From the NCBI RefSeq assembly GCF_022213955.1, contig NZ_JAKNTW010000024.1, positions 124,001 to 188,000 of the forward strand: a stretch of 64,000 nt of DNA, given 5' to 3'. The notes beneath the pieces are model-generated. The model made no database searches. It saw only the letters and a program-made list of their open reading frames with translations, and was not told the origin of the DNA. Shown here in pieces: positions 41,686 to 52,370 of this stretch. A program made the translations under genes and the position numbers. The stretch is from Dolomitihabitans soli (GTDB taxonomy: Bacteria > Actinomycetota > Actinomycetes > Streptosporangiales > Streptosporangiaceae). The stretch's first letter is position 1. The number at the start of each line of letters is the position of its first letter.

Positions 41686-42948
41686 TCACCGAGCCACGGG
41701 CACCTGGCTGTCGCGCCTGCCATCGTGGCCGTCCTCCCGCCTGTTCGCGCCGGAGGGGACGCGCAGCCGGCCGAAGGGGCGCCAGGCCACGCCCATGAGC
41801 ACGGCCATCGCTGCCGCTGACACCCAGAAAGGTCCGGTGATGCCGAGCCAGCGGGCGATGAGCCCGCCGAGCAGGGCGCCCAGCGCCAGGCCGCCGACGG
41901 CGAACATCATGTACACGCTCTGGACGCGGCCTCGCAGCTCGTCGGGCACGGTCCGCTGACGCAGGGTGACGCTCACCGCGCCCAAGATCGAGCAGTGGAT
42001 GCCGAAGGCGATCAGGACCGGCCCGGCGACCCACTCCGTGCCGGCGAGTGCCAGTCCGACGTGCGTCAGCGTCTCGATGACCAAGCCGACCCGCAGCAGC
42101 AGCGAGTCGGAGAACCGCCGCTGGAGACGAGGGGCGATCATCGCACCGACCAGTGCGCCGACTGCGTACGCCGTGATGAGGAGACCGTAGCCGTATTCGT
42201 TGAGCCCGAGCCGTTCCCGGCTGTAGAGCACGAGGATCGAGAAGCCCGCCATGTAGGTGATGTTCATCAGGAACAGCGCGACGGTGAGCATCCGGAGCGC
42301 GGAGTGGTTCCACAGCCAGCGCAGGCCCTCGCCGATGTCGGCGCGTACCGACCGCCGCTCGGCCGCCGGAGCGGCCCGCCGTACCCCGCGCAGGGTGGAG
42401 ATCAGCACGGCCGCCAGCACGAACGTCACGGCGTTGATCCCGAACGGCAGCGCCGCCGCCAGCACGAACAGGGCCGCGCCCAGCGGCGGCGCGGCGAACT
42501 GGTTGACCGCGAAGAAGACCGTCTGCATGCGCGCGTTGGCGCGCGGGAGGTCCTCCGACTTCACGACCATCGGAACCAGCGTCCCCGAGGCGTTGTCGCC
42601 GAGGGTCTCGCACGTCCCGAGCAGGAACCCCGCGGCGTAGATGACCGGGATCGTCGCCACGTCCCGCCACACCGCCAGCGCCAGCACGCCCACGACCAGG
42701 CCGCGGAGCACGTTGACCACCACGATCAGCCACCGGCGATCGAGGCGATCCACGAAGACGCCGCTGACCAGTGAGAACAACACCCAGGGCAACTGCTGGA
42801 CGAACACAGCCAAGCCGACCAGCACCGGATCATCGGTGACCGAGGCGACCAGCAACGGCGCGGCGGCCGCCGCTATGCCGTCGCCGATATTGGAGACGGT
42901 GGTAGCCGCCCACAACGTGTTGAAACTTCTGCCGAGTCCCGCCATCAT
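41686..42948 (-). CDS. MFS transporter (exporter type)
   Basis: 420 aa, twelve predicted membrane helices, with the early MFS loop motif SGVFVDRLDRRWLIVVVNVL. The start (MMAGLGRSFNTLWAATTVSN) and ILVLYSRERLGLNEYGYGLL resemble the MFS_3/EntS exporter group, which pump out small molecules such as siderophores or drugs. C-terminal tail is Arg/Asp-rich and cytosolic. No linked biosynthetic gene. Confidence 0.9.
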   Translation of the reverse strand: MMAGLGRSFNTLWAATTVSNIGDGIAAAAAPLLVASVTDDPVLVGLAVFVQQLPWVLFSLVSGVFVDRLDRRWLIVVVNVLRGLVVGVLALAVWRDVATIPVIYAAGFLLGTCETLGDNASGTLVPMVVKSEDLPRANARMQTVFFAVNQFAAPPLGAALFVLAAALPFGINAVTFVLAAVLISTLRGVRRAAPAAERRSVRADIGEGLRWLWNHSALRMLTVALFLMNITYMAGFSILVLYSRERLGLNEYGYGLLITAYAVGALVGAMIAPRLQRRFSDSLLLRVGLVIETLTHVGLALAGTEWVAGPVLIAFGIHCSILGAVSVTLRQRTVPDELRGRVQSVYMMFAVGGLALGALLGGLIARWLGITGPFWVSAAAMAVLMGVAWRPFGRLRVPSGANRREDGHDGRRDSQVPVAR

Positions 42949-43053
42949 CTGCGTCCTGTCGTTCAGTACTCGCCTGACACTTCGGTTGAGGTGGCATGGA
43001 AACGGCCACCACGTGATCCTTGGGAGTTTGTGAAGACACCTGAAGATCGTGTG

Positions 43054-43413
43054 ATGGCCGTGGCTGACAGCGTAGACCCTGACGGCTGGTTGCTGATCTT
43101 AATAAAATCGATGAGCCGGATCGCGGGCCGGTTCGGGCGCGTGCGCCCCGCCGTACGTCTGGCGCCTGCCATCGCGGTGGCGCTGCTGGTCCTGCTGGTC
43201 CCGAGACTGGAGGCGGTCGCCGCCCGGCTCGCGGTGATCAGCTACTGCGTCCCGCTGCTCGCGATCGGCCCGATCATCCTGGTCGTCTTCGGCGGGTTCC
43301 GCCACGACGAGCTGTGGGCCGGCATCGTGGTCGTCACCGCTGTGTCGATCGTCGGGGTCGTGGAGTCACTCGTCCTCACCCGCTTCGGACGGCTCGCCGC
43401 CGACGATCACTGA
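43054..43413 (+). CDS. Small membrane protein, permease-fragment-like
   Basis: 119 aa from ATG 43054 (or GTG 42991). Two to three hydrophobic segments (LAPAIAVALLVLLVP, RLAVISYCVPLLAIGPIILV, VVVTAVSIVGVVES). The middle LAVISYCVPLLAIGPIILVVFGG resembles the EAA-loop area of nitrate/sulfonate ABC permeases (usually ~260 aa), so it may be a decayed fragment. No strong ribosome-binding site. Confidence 0.45.
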   Translation: MAVADSVDPDGWLLILIKSMSRIAGRFGRVRPAVRLAPAIAVALLVLLVPRLEAVAARLAVISYCVPLLAIGPIILVVFGGFRHDELWAGIVVVTAVSIVGVVESLVLTRFGRLAADDH

Positions 43414-43420
43414 CCTGCGG

Positions 43421-44227
43421 TCAGGTGCGGGCGACGACCCCCAGGATGCCGGGAAGGGTGAAATCGACGGCGACCTCGTCCTCGTCCTCGCCCGGACGCC
43501 ATGCCTGGACCGGGACGATCCCCGGCTCCAGCACCTCCATCCCCGCGACCAGCTCCGCCAGGTCCTTCGGGCCGCGCGAGGTGATCGATCCCGTGGTCGT
43601 CGAGCGGTAGACCCGCTGGCCCGCCTCCTGCACCTCGGCGCTGACGTCGCCTTCGAAGGCGTGGGTGATGACCAGGTAGCTGCCGGGGGCGAGCCGCTCG
43701 CGGAACGCGGTCGTGACCCTTTCGACCACGGCGTCGTCGGAGACGAAGTGCAGCATCGAGACCAGCAGCACGGCGACCGGCCGGTCGAAGTCGACGACGT
43801 CCTCGATCTCCTCGTTGGCCAGCAGATCCTCGGGCTCCCGCATGTCCGCCTGCACGACTCTGGTCCGCGGGTTGTCGGCCAGCAGCGCCCGGCCGTGCAC
43901 CAGCACGATGGGATCGTTGTCGACGTAGACCACCTGGGCGTCGGGCGCGGTGCGGTGCGCGATCTGGTGCACGTTCTCCCGGGTCGGCAGTCCCGAGCCG
44001 ATGTCGAGGAACTGGCGCACTCCCTCGGCGGCCAGCAGTTCGACCACCCGTGACAGGAACGCCCGATTCGACCTGGCCATCTCCCGGATGCCCGGCACCA
44101 CCTGGATGAACTGCTCAGCCGCCGCCCGGTCCGAGGCGAAGTTGTCCTTGCCGCCCAGGTAGTAGTCGTACATGCGGGCAACGCTCGGAACGGTCGGATC
44201 GATGCCCACCGGCGCGTGCTCGCTCAT
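43421..44227 (-). CDS. SAM-dependent methyltransferase (DUF574 type)
   Basis: 268 aa from ATG 44227. The actinobacterial SAM_MT (DUF574) family signature is clear: ARMYDYYLGGKDNFASDRAA, FLDIGSGLPTRENVHQIAH, VVYVDNDPIVLVHGRALLAD. It binds SAM in a Rossmann fold. Such proteins are abundant in actinomycetes; acceptors are unknown. Ends 7 nt after the convergent membrane-protein gene. Confidence 0.9.
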   Translation of the reverse strand: MSEHAPVGIDPTVPSVARMYDYYLGGKDNFASDRAAAEQFIQVVPGIREMARSNRAFLSRVVELLAAEGVRQFLDIGSGLPTRENVHQIAHRTAPDAQVVYVDNDPIVLVHGRALLADNPRTRVVQADMREPEDLLANEEIEDVVDFDRPVAVLLVSMLHFVSDDAVVERVTTAFRERLAPGSYLVITHAFEGDVSAEVQEAGQRVYRSTTTGSITSRGPKDLAELVAGMEVLEPGIVPVQAWRPGEDEDEVAVDFTLPGILGVVART

Positions 44228-44293
44228 CCCCACAGCCCCTCCGTCGTCACGACGGATCATACCGAGGTCGTGGATCATCCGGCCCTTCCGGTG

Positions 44294-45394
44294 TCACGTG
44301 TGACCGCGCACGACGGCTCTGGTCTCACGGGCGAGCTGGACTTCCTCGCGTGCCTCGACGACGAGGACGGGAACCACGGCGTCGTCCGCGCTGATCGGGC
44401 CGTCCTGGTCACGGTTGCCGATCACCGGAGGGGCGACGCCGAGCGAACGCAGCCGACGGCACACCGCGTCCCGTACCTCGGGCTGGTCCCAGCCGATCTC
44501 CCCGGTGAACACCAGCGCGTCGAGGCGGTCCAGCGACGTGGCCGCGGCGGCGATCTCCCGGCTCACCCGGTGGGCGAACACGGCCAGGGCGAGCCCCGCG
44601 TCCCGGTCGCCGTCGCGTTCGGCCGCGACCAGTTCTCTGGTGTCTCCCGACAGCCCGCCGGACAGGCCCAGCAGCCCGGACTCGCGCCACAGGCCCCTCC
44701 GCAGGTCGTCGAGAGAAAGCCGGTCCTCGGCAAGCAGCCAGAGCAGCATGCCGGGGTCGACGCTGCCCGAGCGCCTGCTCATCGGCACGCCCTCCAGCGG
44801 CGTGAACCCCATGGAGGTGTCCACGCTGCGCCCGCCGGCCACGGCGCACACCGACGCGCCGCCGCCCAGATGGGCGAGCACCATCCGCGTCGCGGCGACG
44901 GGCGTGCGGAGCAGTTCCGCGGCCCTGTCGGCCGCCCAGGCGTAGGAGAGGCCGTGGAAGCCGTATCGGCGCAGGCCGTACGTAGCGCGCCAGCTCGCGG
45001 GCAGCGGGTAGACCACGGCGGCCTCCGGCAGACCGGCGTGGAAGGCGGTGTCGGGGCACACCACGTGCGGGATGGCGGGCAGCAGCCGGCGGGCGGCGTC
45101 CAGCAGGGCGAGGGCCGGGGGCAGGTGCAGCGGCGCGAGGCCGGTGAGCCCGCCGAGCAGGCCGGCCACCCGGTCGTCGGCCACCAGCGGCCGCACCACC
45201 ACGTCGCCGCCGTGGACCAGACGGTGCCCGACGGCCGCGACCTCCGTGCGCCGGTCGAGGAAGTCCGCCAGCGCGTCGTGCGCCTCCACGTCGTCCGGCG
45301 CGTGCGGGAGACGCGCGCTGTCGAGCACGTCGTCGCCGTGCAGGAGGTCCAGCCGCAGGCTGGAGGAGCCCGCGTTCACCGCGAGCACGGTCAT
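44294..45394 (-). CDS. ackA: Acetate kinase
   Basis: 366 aa from ATG 45394 (a start 21 nt upstream at 45415 is possible). It makes ATP plus acetate from acetyl-phosphate and ADP. Motifs: LAVNAGSSSLR (phosphate-1), AVGHRLVHGGD, PDTAFHAGLP, RRYGFHGLSY, AHLGGGASVCAV and DTSMGFTPLEG. Shorter than the E. coli enzyme (~400 aa), in the range of actinobacterial forms. Together with phosphoketolase at 5-7.4 kb it gives a phosphoketolase-acetate route; phosphotransacetylase is not in the window. Confidence 0.93.
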   Translation of the reverse strand: MTVLAVNAGSSSLRLDLLHGDDVLDSARLPHAPDDVEAHDALADFLDRRTEVAAVGHRLVHGGDVVVRPLVADDRVAGLLGGLTGLAPLHLPPALALLDAARRLLPAIPHVVCPDTAFHAGLPEAAVVYPLPASWRATYGLRRYGFHGLSYAWAADRAAELLRTPVAATRMVLAHLGGGASVCAVAGGRSVDTSMGFTPLEGVPMSRRSGSVDPGMLLWLLAEDRLSLDDLRRGLWRESGLLGLSGGLSGDTRELVAAERDGDRDAGLALAVFAHRVSREIAAAATSLDRLDALVFTGEIGWDQPEVRDAVCRRLRSLGVAPPVIGNRDQDGPISADDAVVPVLVVEAREEVQLARETRAVVRGHT

Positions 45395-45508
45395 GGGGTC
45401 CGCCGCTACGTCCATCAGGTCCCGCTACCCGGCCACCGGGTGGTCAACCCGCGTTCCGGTCACGCGCTGTGGAGGCGCAGGTCGGATTCGGTGACGTAGC
45501 ATGGTGGT

Positions 45509-45691
45509 ATGAGGCGAAAGGCAGCTGCCGCTCTGGCGATTCTGGCCGTGCTCGCCGTGGCGGCGATCGCGGTCACGGTCACCATCGATCGTGGCTCCGA
45601 CGCCGGCGCCGGGGTGGAGAACACCCGCTCCGCCGACGACATCGCCACCTACTGGACCGACGAACGCAGGCGCGACGCCTCTCCAGGGTGA
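45509..45691 (+). CDS. 60-aa exported peptide resembling a protease propeptide
   Basis: N-terminal signal (MRRKAAAALAILAVLAVAAI), then a short mature region with ADDIATYWTDERRRDASPG. The YWTxxRxRxA stretch matches the pro-region of the neighbouring trypsin-like protease (DYWTETRMRSA) but there is no protease domain. Could be a truncated paralogue or a free inhibitor-like propeptide. Weak ribosome-binding site. Confidence 0.55.
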   Translation: MRRKAAAALAILAVLAVAAIAVTVTIDRGSDAGAGVENTRSADDIATYWTDERRRDASPG

Positions 45692-45713
45692 CGCATCTCC
45701 AGGATGACGCAGA

Positions 45714-45737
45714 GGCGCGGAACCCGAGTCCCGCGCC
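45714..45737. terminator. Bidirectional hairpin
   Basis: GGCGCGG / CCGCGCC 7-bp stem with a 10-nt loop between the convergent 60-aa peptide and S1 protease genes. Confidence 0.45.
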
Positions 45738-45752
45738 CCCGGGTTCAACCGG

Positions 45753-46838
45753 TCATCGGTTGGTCACGTCGTTGTAGACGTTGATCGCAGCGTCGCCGTG
45801 GTAGGGCGACTTGTAGACGATGTTGACCGGATTCTGGTTGCCGTCGACGTCACGGTGGCTGTTGATGCCGATGATGTAACCCCAGCCCCGGCTCAACTGC
45901 AGGTCCTGGAGCCAGGGGCCACCGCTGGACCCGTGGAACATGTCACAGTTCATGTGCATGCGGTCGTCGGACGCGCTCGCCCTGCGCACCGCCCCGAAGC
46001 AGTACCACAGGTCGTTTCCGGTGAAGTCGGTACGGCGGTAGCCGTCCTGCGGATAGCCGAAGGCGTAGATGTTGTCGAAGTTCTGACCGGCGCCGAACCG
46101 GTAGCCCTGGTAACCCAGCCAGTCGGAAAGGTTTCCGCGTTGCGGCTGGGCGTTGAAGGCGATGGCCGCGATGTCATATCTGAAGTTCGCGTTGTTCTGC
46201 CAGCCGACCGTGGTGTTGGCGTAGCGCCATGTCCAGATTCCGTGCGGCTCCCGGTTGTTGTCGGCGTCGGGCACGAAGATGAAGTCGCGGAAATAGTTTC
46301 CGGTGCCGCCGCCTCCTCCGTGAATGCAGTGACCGGCGGTCCACACCGTGTTCCGGTTCGCGGCGTTGATGACGCTGCCGGTGCAGTAACCGCGGCTGCC
46401 GTTCGTGCGAACGAAGTAGATCTTGCCGATGGTGGTCGCCGGCAGGGTGCCCTGGCGGTGCCAGCGCTCGGCCTGCGGGCCCACCAACGCCCGGTTGGAG
46501 GCGCCGGGGGACTGCGGCACGCGGGAGGACTTGGCCGGCCGCGCCCCCTTGGCGGTCTGGTCCGGCAGCACGTTCTTGACCTGCGGCTGGCTCTGTGAGG
46601 TGACCACGGGGACCGGCTCGGCGGTGGCCGATCGCATCCGCGTCTCGGTCCAGTAGTCGAGGATCTTCTTGTTCGCCGTAGTTCTCTCGGTCCCGGCCGC
46701 CGGGGCGGTGGGCGAGGGGGCGAGGGTGTGCGCGGGGGCGGCGGCGGCCGGCGTGGAGACCAGGGCCACCGCCGACCCGGTGACCGTCAGGGCCGCCAAT
46801 GAAACCGCGACCGCACCACGCCGCAAGCGTGCGCTCAT
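45753..46838 (-). CDS. Secreted trypsin-like serine protease
   Basis: 361 aa from ATG 46838, with GGAAGGA 6 nt upstream. Signal peptide at ~1-34 (ALTVTGSAVALVS, AAAAP), pro-region with DYWTETRMRSATAEP, then a chymotrypsin-fold domain of the glutamyl-endopeptidase-like actinobacterial group: His170 (TAGHC), Asp222 (RYDIAAI), Ser305 (GSSGGP). The Cys152-Cys171 pair brackets the active His. Extracellular. An inverted repeat lies about 90 bp upstream. Confidence 0.9.
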   Translation of the reverse strand: MSARLRRGAVAVSLAALTVTGSAVALVSTPAAAAPAHTLAPSPTAPAAGTERTTANKKILDYWTETRMRSATAEPVPVVTSQSQPQVKNVLPDQTAKGARPAKSSRVPQSPGASNRALVGPQAERWHRQGTLPATTIGKIYFVRTNGSRGYCTGSVINAANRNTVWTAGHCIHGGGGGTGNYFRDFIFVPDADNNREPHGIWTWRYANTTVGWQNNANFRYDIAAIAFNAQPQRGNLSDWLGYQGYRFGAGQNFDNIYAFGYPQDGYRRTDFTGNDLWYCFGAVRRASASDDRMHMNCDMFHGSSGGPWLQDLQLSRGWGYIIGINSHRDVDGNQNPVNIVYKSPYHGDAAINVYNDVTNR

Positions 46839-46926
46839 GAATGTTCCTTCCGAGGGAATGCCCGTCATGGACCTCCCTATCCTGCGTTATCAAAAAGCAC
46901 TTGGGAAGAGCGGCGGAGGTGAAATT

Positions 46927-46963
46927 TCAAAGGCGGATCGACGTTTCATCATTTCGCCTTTGA
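46927..46963. promoter_or_regulatory. 9-bp inverted repeat upstream of the protease
   Basis: TCAAAGGCG (46927-46935) and CGCCTTTGA (46955-46963) with a 19-bp spacer in an AT-rich region between the divergent protease and alpha-galactosidase. Two half-sites about two helical turns apart suggest an operator; it may also fold as RNA. Confidence 0.45.
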
Positions 46964-47156
46964 TATACATATTCACATTGCATGGAAGGGCATTTGTCGA
47001 TGTGACGGGATAAATACCCGAAGGCGGCCCGCGACGGGAAGGCGGCTCCGCGTCACATCTGGTCCGAAGCCAAACGAATCACCCTCTCGCCCTCGAACGG
47101 GATATCGTCGCAGTTTCGTACATAAGTGATCAGATAAGGACAGGAAGTAGGTCGCT

Positions 47157-49328
47157 GTGGCCATGAGTTCCACCCCCCGACACCCGGCTACGATCCATCT
47201 GCGGGCGGCCGGAGTCAGCCTCGTGCTCGACCTCTCCGGCGGCACCCTCCCCCGTGTCCTGCACTGGGGACCCGACCTGGGCGCGCTCCGGCCGCAGGAG
47301 GTCGAAGACCTGCGGTCGGCTCTGCGACCGCAGCCCGTCGGCTTCTCCGTGGACGGCCCCGTGGCGCTCGCCGTACTCCCGGAGCAGTCGGCGGGCTGGC
47401 TCGGCACGCCCGGACTGGTCGGCAACCGCGGTGGCGCGGACTTCTCCACGGCCTTCGCCGTCGAGGAGGTGGTCCTGCCGGAGGGAGAGACGGGAGGCGT
47501 GGTCGTCCGCGCCCGTGACGATGTGGCCGCGCTGGAGCTCGAACTCACCGTCGAGCTGACCCCGGCAGGGCTGGTGCGCCAGCGTGCGACGGTGACGAAC
47601 CGGGGCGGTTCGCCCTTCGCGGTGGACGCCGTGAACCTCACGCTGCCCGTGCCGTCCGAGGCGGCCGAGTTGCTCGACTTCACCGGGCACCACCTGCGCG
47701 AGCGCAGCCCGCAGCGGACCTCCTTCACCCAGGGGCTACGGGTGCGGGAGAACCGCACCGGCCGTACCGGCTACGACGCCGCCTATCTGCTCGCGGCCGG
47801 CACGGCGGGCTTCGGGAATCGCACCGGCGAGGTCTGGGCCGTGCACACCGCCTGGTCGGGGAACCACCGGACGTTCGCCGAGCGCACCTACCACGCGGTG
47901 TCGCTGCTGGGTTCCGGCGAGCTGCTGCTGTCGGGCGAGGTGCTGCTGGATCCCGGAGCGTCCTACACCACGCCGTGGCAGTACGGCGCCTACGGAAGAG
48001 GGCTGGACGAGTTGTCGGCCCGCTTCCACCGCCACCTGCGTGCCCGGCCGCACCACCCGTCGAGCCCCCGCCCGGTGGTCGTCAACACGTGGGAGGCCGT
48101 CTACTTCGACCACGACCTCACGCGGCTGCGCGAACTGGCCGACGCAGCGGCGGCCGTGGGCGCGGAGCGCTTCGTACTCGACGACGGCTGGTTCGGCTCC
48201 CGCCGGGACGCCCGGAGGGGACTGGGCGACTGGCATGTCTCCGCGCAGGTGTGGCCCGACGGCCTGTCGCCGCTGATCGACCACGTGACCGGTCTCGGCA
48301 TGGAGTTCGGCCTCTGGGTCGAGCCAGAGATGATCAACGAAGACTCCGACCTGGCCCGCGCCCACCCGGACTGGATCATGGCGACCGGCGGGCGGCTGCC
48401 CGGCGCGGCGCGCTCGCAGCAGGTGCTCGACCTCGCCCGTCCCGAGGCGTTCGCCCACATCCTGGCCCGCCTCGACGATCTGCTCTCCGCCTACCCGATC
48501 TCCTACCTCAAGTGGGACCACAACCGGGACCTGGTGGAGGCGGGTCACCAGCCCACCGGCCGGGCGGGCGTCCACGACCAGACGAGGGCGGTGTACCGGC
48601 TGCTCGACGAGCTGCGCACGCGCCATCCCGGCGTGGAGATCGAATCCTGCTCCTCCGGCGGCGGGCGCGTCGATCTGGAGATCCTCGAACGCACCGACCG
48701 CGTGTGGGCCTCGGACTGCATCGACGCCCTGGAGCGGCAGCAGATCCAGCGCTGGACCAACGTCCTGATCCCGCTGGAGCTGATGGGGACCCATGTGGGG
48801 GCCGATGTCGCGCACACCACCGACCGCCGCCACCCGATCGACTTCCGGTCCGGCACCGCCCTGTTCGGCCACTTCGGCATCGAGTGGGACCTGACCCGCG
48901 CGGATCCCGGCGACGTACGGCGGCTGGCCGAATGGGTCGAGCTCTACAAGGAGCTGCGCGGCCTGCTCCAAACCGGTACGGCGGTGCACGCCGACCATCC
49001 GGACCCCGCCTTCCAGTTGCACGGCGTCGTCGCGGAGGACGGCTCGGAGGCGGTGTTCGCCCTGACCGCCGTCGCCACGTCGGCGCTCTATCCGCCGGGC
49101 CCCGTCAGGCTGCCCGGTCTCGACCCCGAGGCCGTCTACCACGTCAGGCCCCAGCCCCCGGGCGACGTCCCGGACGGCAACGCCGGCCGGTGGGGGATCG
49201 AGCTGCCGTGGTGGACGCCGCGCGGCGTCACCCTGCCGGGCCGGGTCCTCTCCGGCGCCGGACTCCAGGCCCCGGTGCTCTTCCCGGAGCGGCTGGTGCT
49301 GCTGCGGGCGACGCGGGTCCCGGCGTGA
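47157..49328 (+). CDS. GH36 alpha-galactosidase
   Basis: 723 aa, full length. The nucleophile is Asp454 in YLKWDHNRD and the acid/base is Asp520 in VWASDCID; the substrate-site signature ESCSSGGGRVDLEILERTDR lies between. N-terminal beta-sandwich (about 1-320) and C-terminal beta domain (about 640-723) complete the GH36 layout. It has no signal peptide, so it acts on imported oligosaccharides (raffinose, melibiose). The GTG start at 47157 has AAGTAGG 5 nt upstream; ATG 47163 is possible. Confidence 0.95.
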   Translation: MAMSSTPRHPATIHLRAAGVSLVLDLSGGTLPRVLHWGPDLGALRPQEVEDLRSALRPQPVGFSVDGPVALAVLPEQSAGWLGTPGLVGNRGGADFSTAFAVEEVVLPEGETGGVVVRARDDVAALELELTVELTPAGLVRQRATVTNRGGSPFAVDAVNLTLPVPSEAAELLDFTGHHLRERSPQRTSFTQGLRVRENRTGRTGYDAAYLLAAGTAGFGNRTGEVWAVHTAWSGNHRTFAERTYHAVSLLGSGELLLSGEVLLDPGASYTTPWQYGAYGRGLDELSARFHRHLRARPHHPSSPRPVVVNTWEAVYFDHDLTRLRELADAAAAVGAERFVLDDGWFGSRRDARRGLGDWHVSAQVWPDGLSPLIDHVTGLGMEFGLWVEPEMINEDSDLARAHPDWIMATGGRLPGAARSQQVLDLARPEAFAHILARLDDLLSAYPISYLKWDHNRDLVEAGHQPTGRAGVHDQTRAVYRLLDELRTRHPGVEIESCSSGGGRVDLEILERTDRVWASDCIDALERQQIQRWTNVLIPLELMGTHVGADVAHTTDRRHPIDFRSGTALFGHFGIEWDLTRADPGDVRRLAEWVELYKELRGLLQTGTAVHADHPDPAFQLHGVVAEDGSEAVFALTAVATSALYPPGPVRLPGLDPEAVYHVRPQPPGDVPDGNAGRWGIELPWWTPRGVTLPGRVLSGAGLQAPVLFPERLVLLRATRVPA

Positions 49329-49557
49329 GACCCGTGCCCGGGATCGGTCCCGAACCGTCGGATGGCCGGCGAATCGGTTCCGTTATCCGCCGTTTACCAA
49401 GATCGGACAGGGAATCGACCTGTTGATGGCGATGCCCTTAAGCGGGGCCGGGTAGTTCCTTCTGCGTAACAAGGGGTTGAGAAACGGCTCCGAGCCGCGC
49501 CGGACCGCCGCCTTTCGGGGGGTTGGGCGGCGGGAGTGGGGCGCAGGCAGAGCCGAT

Positions 49558-49591
49558 GCGGGCCGGACAGTCGGGGGGTTGTCCGGCCCGC
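49558..49591. terminator. Strong terminator hairpin
   Basis: Perfect 12-bp stem GCGGGCCGGACA / TGTCCGGCCCGC, 10-nt loop, in the 411-bp gap between the convergent alpha-galactosidase and virginiamycin B lyase genes. No gene was seen in the rest of this gap. Confidence 0.75.
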
Positions 49592-49739
49592 ACTTCTCCC
49601 TCCAGCGCGATGTCGCACCCGGTCGCCGGCGCTCAGTGCGCGATGACCTGTCCGAGCCGGTCGCCTGGTCCGCCGCCTGAGGACCGCCGTCGCCCGGAAG
49701 CCCCGCCGAGCCGTCGTGGCCGGTGGCCGTCGTCGGTGT

Positions 49740-50620
49740 TCATGCCGTGATCCGGGCGAGGGCGCCGATCTCCAGTGCCACCCACATCGCACCGTCCGGT
49801 CCGGCGACCAGGCCGTGCGGCTCCGACGACGGGGTGGGCAGCGGGAACACGTCGATCACGCCCGAGGGCGTGATCCGGCCGACCCGGCCGGACCCCCACT
49901 CGGTGAACCAGCAGTCACCGTTCGGGTCCGCGGCGATGGCGTGCGGCCGTGCGCCCCGATCGGGCAGCGGGAACTCGGTGATCTCCCCGTCCGGCCGGAT
50001 CCGGCCGATCTGACCCGCGCCGATCTCGGTGAACCACAGCGTGCCCCCGGCCCCCGCGGCGATGCCCACCGGGGCGGCGCCGGGGGTCGGCAGCGGATGG
50101 ACGGTGACCTCGCCGTCGAGGCCGATCCTGCCGATGGCGTCGGCGGAGTTCATGGTGAACCACAGCGCGTCGTCGGCTCCGGCGGCGATCACGGACGGGA
50201 ACGCCGCCGGGACCGGGATCGGGAACTCAGTGATCACGCCGTCCGTCGTGATCCGGGCGATCCGGCCGGCGTTGATCTCGGTGAACCACAACGCGCCGTC
50301 GGCTCCGGCCGCGATGCCGTACGGCCCGGCCTCGGGCGTCGGCGGGGAGAAGGACCGGACGTCGCCGCCGGGCGTGATGCGGCCGATCCGATGGCTCTGA
50401 AACTCGGTGAACCAGAGCGCGCCGTCCGGTCCCGGTGTGATGACCGTCGGCCCGCAGGTCGCCGGATCGAGCTGGTGGCGGCCGAGGTCCCCGCCCGGCG
50501 TGAAGCGGCCGATCAGGCCGTCGTGGACCATCGTGAACCACAGGGCCCCGTCGGGACCGGTGGTGATGCCGTACGGGCCGGATTCGGGGCCGGACACCGG
50601 GAACTCTTCGATCGAAACGG

Positions 50621-50624
<4 letters not shown>
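49740..50624 (-). CDS. vgb: Virginiamycin B lyase (streptogramin B lyase)
   Basis: 294 aa seven-bladed beta-propeller with seven repeats of GxxDGALWFTE. It linearises type B streptogramins by C-O bond elimination. Residues matching the known Vgb active site are present and even numbered alike: Tyr18, His228 (RPHAI), Glu268 and His270 (SSEPHGL), and Glu285 (ALE; Glu284 in the staphylococcal enzyme). The ATG at 50624 overlaps the stop of the ABC-F gene (ATGA), so both are translated together. A longer open frame upstream is unrelated. Confidence 0.9.
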
Positions 50625-52237
<1,613 letters not shown>

Positions 52238-52301
52238 CGGGCGTACGGGTCGTCGCGGTGCTCGATGAACGGATCATGGCGACTCACTCCTTCTGACATT
52301 C

Positions 52302-52324
52302 TTAATGCTACTAAGTTGCGTTAA
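52302..52324. promoter_or_regulatory. TetR operator candidate
   Basis: TTAATGC (52302-52308) and GCGTTAA (52318-52324) form a 23-bp dyad with one mismatch, in the AT-rich gap between the divergent ABC-F and TetR genes, where it can control both promoters. Confidence 0.6.
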
Positions 52325-52370
52325 TATGAGTATGCAGGATGAATCGGAGCCGACGCAAACGGAGGCGGTC

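Noticed and set aside
43054-43413. Calling this a functional ABC permease
   Set aside because: Less than half of permease length and no EAA glycine motif that I can identify; kept as a low-confidence membrane protein.
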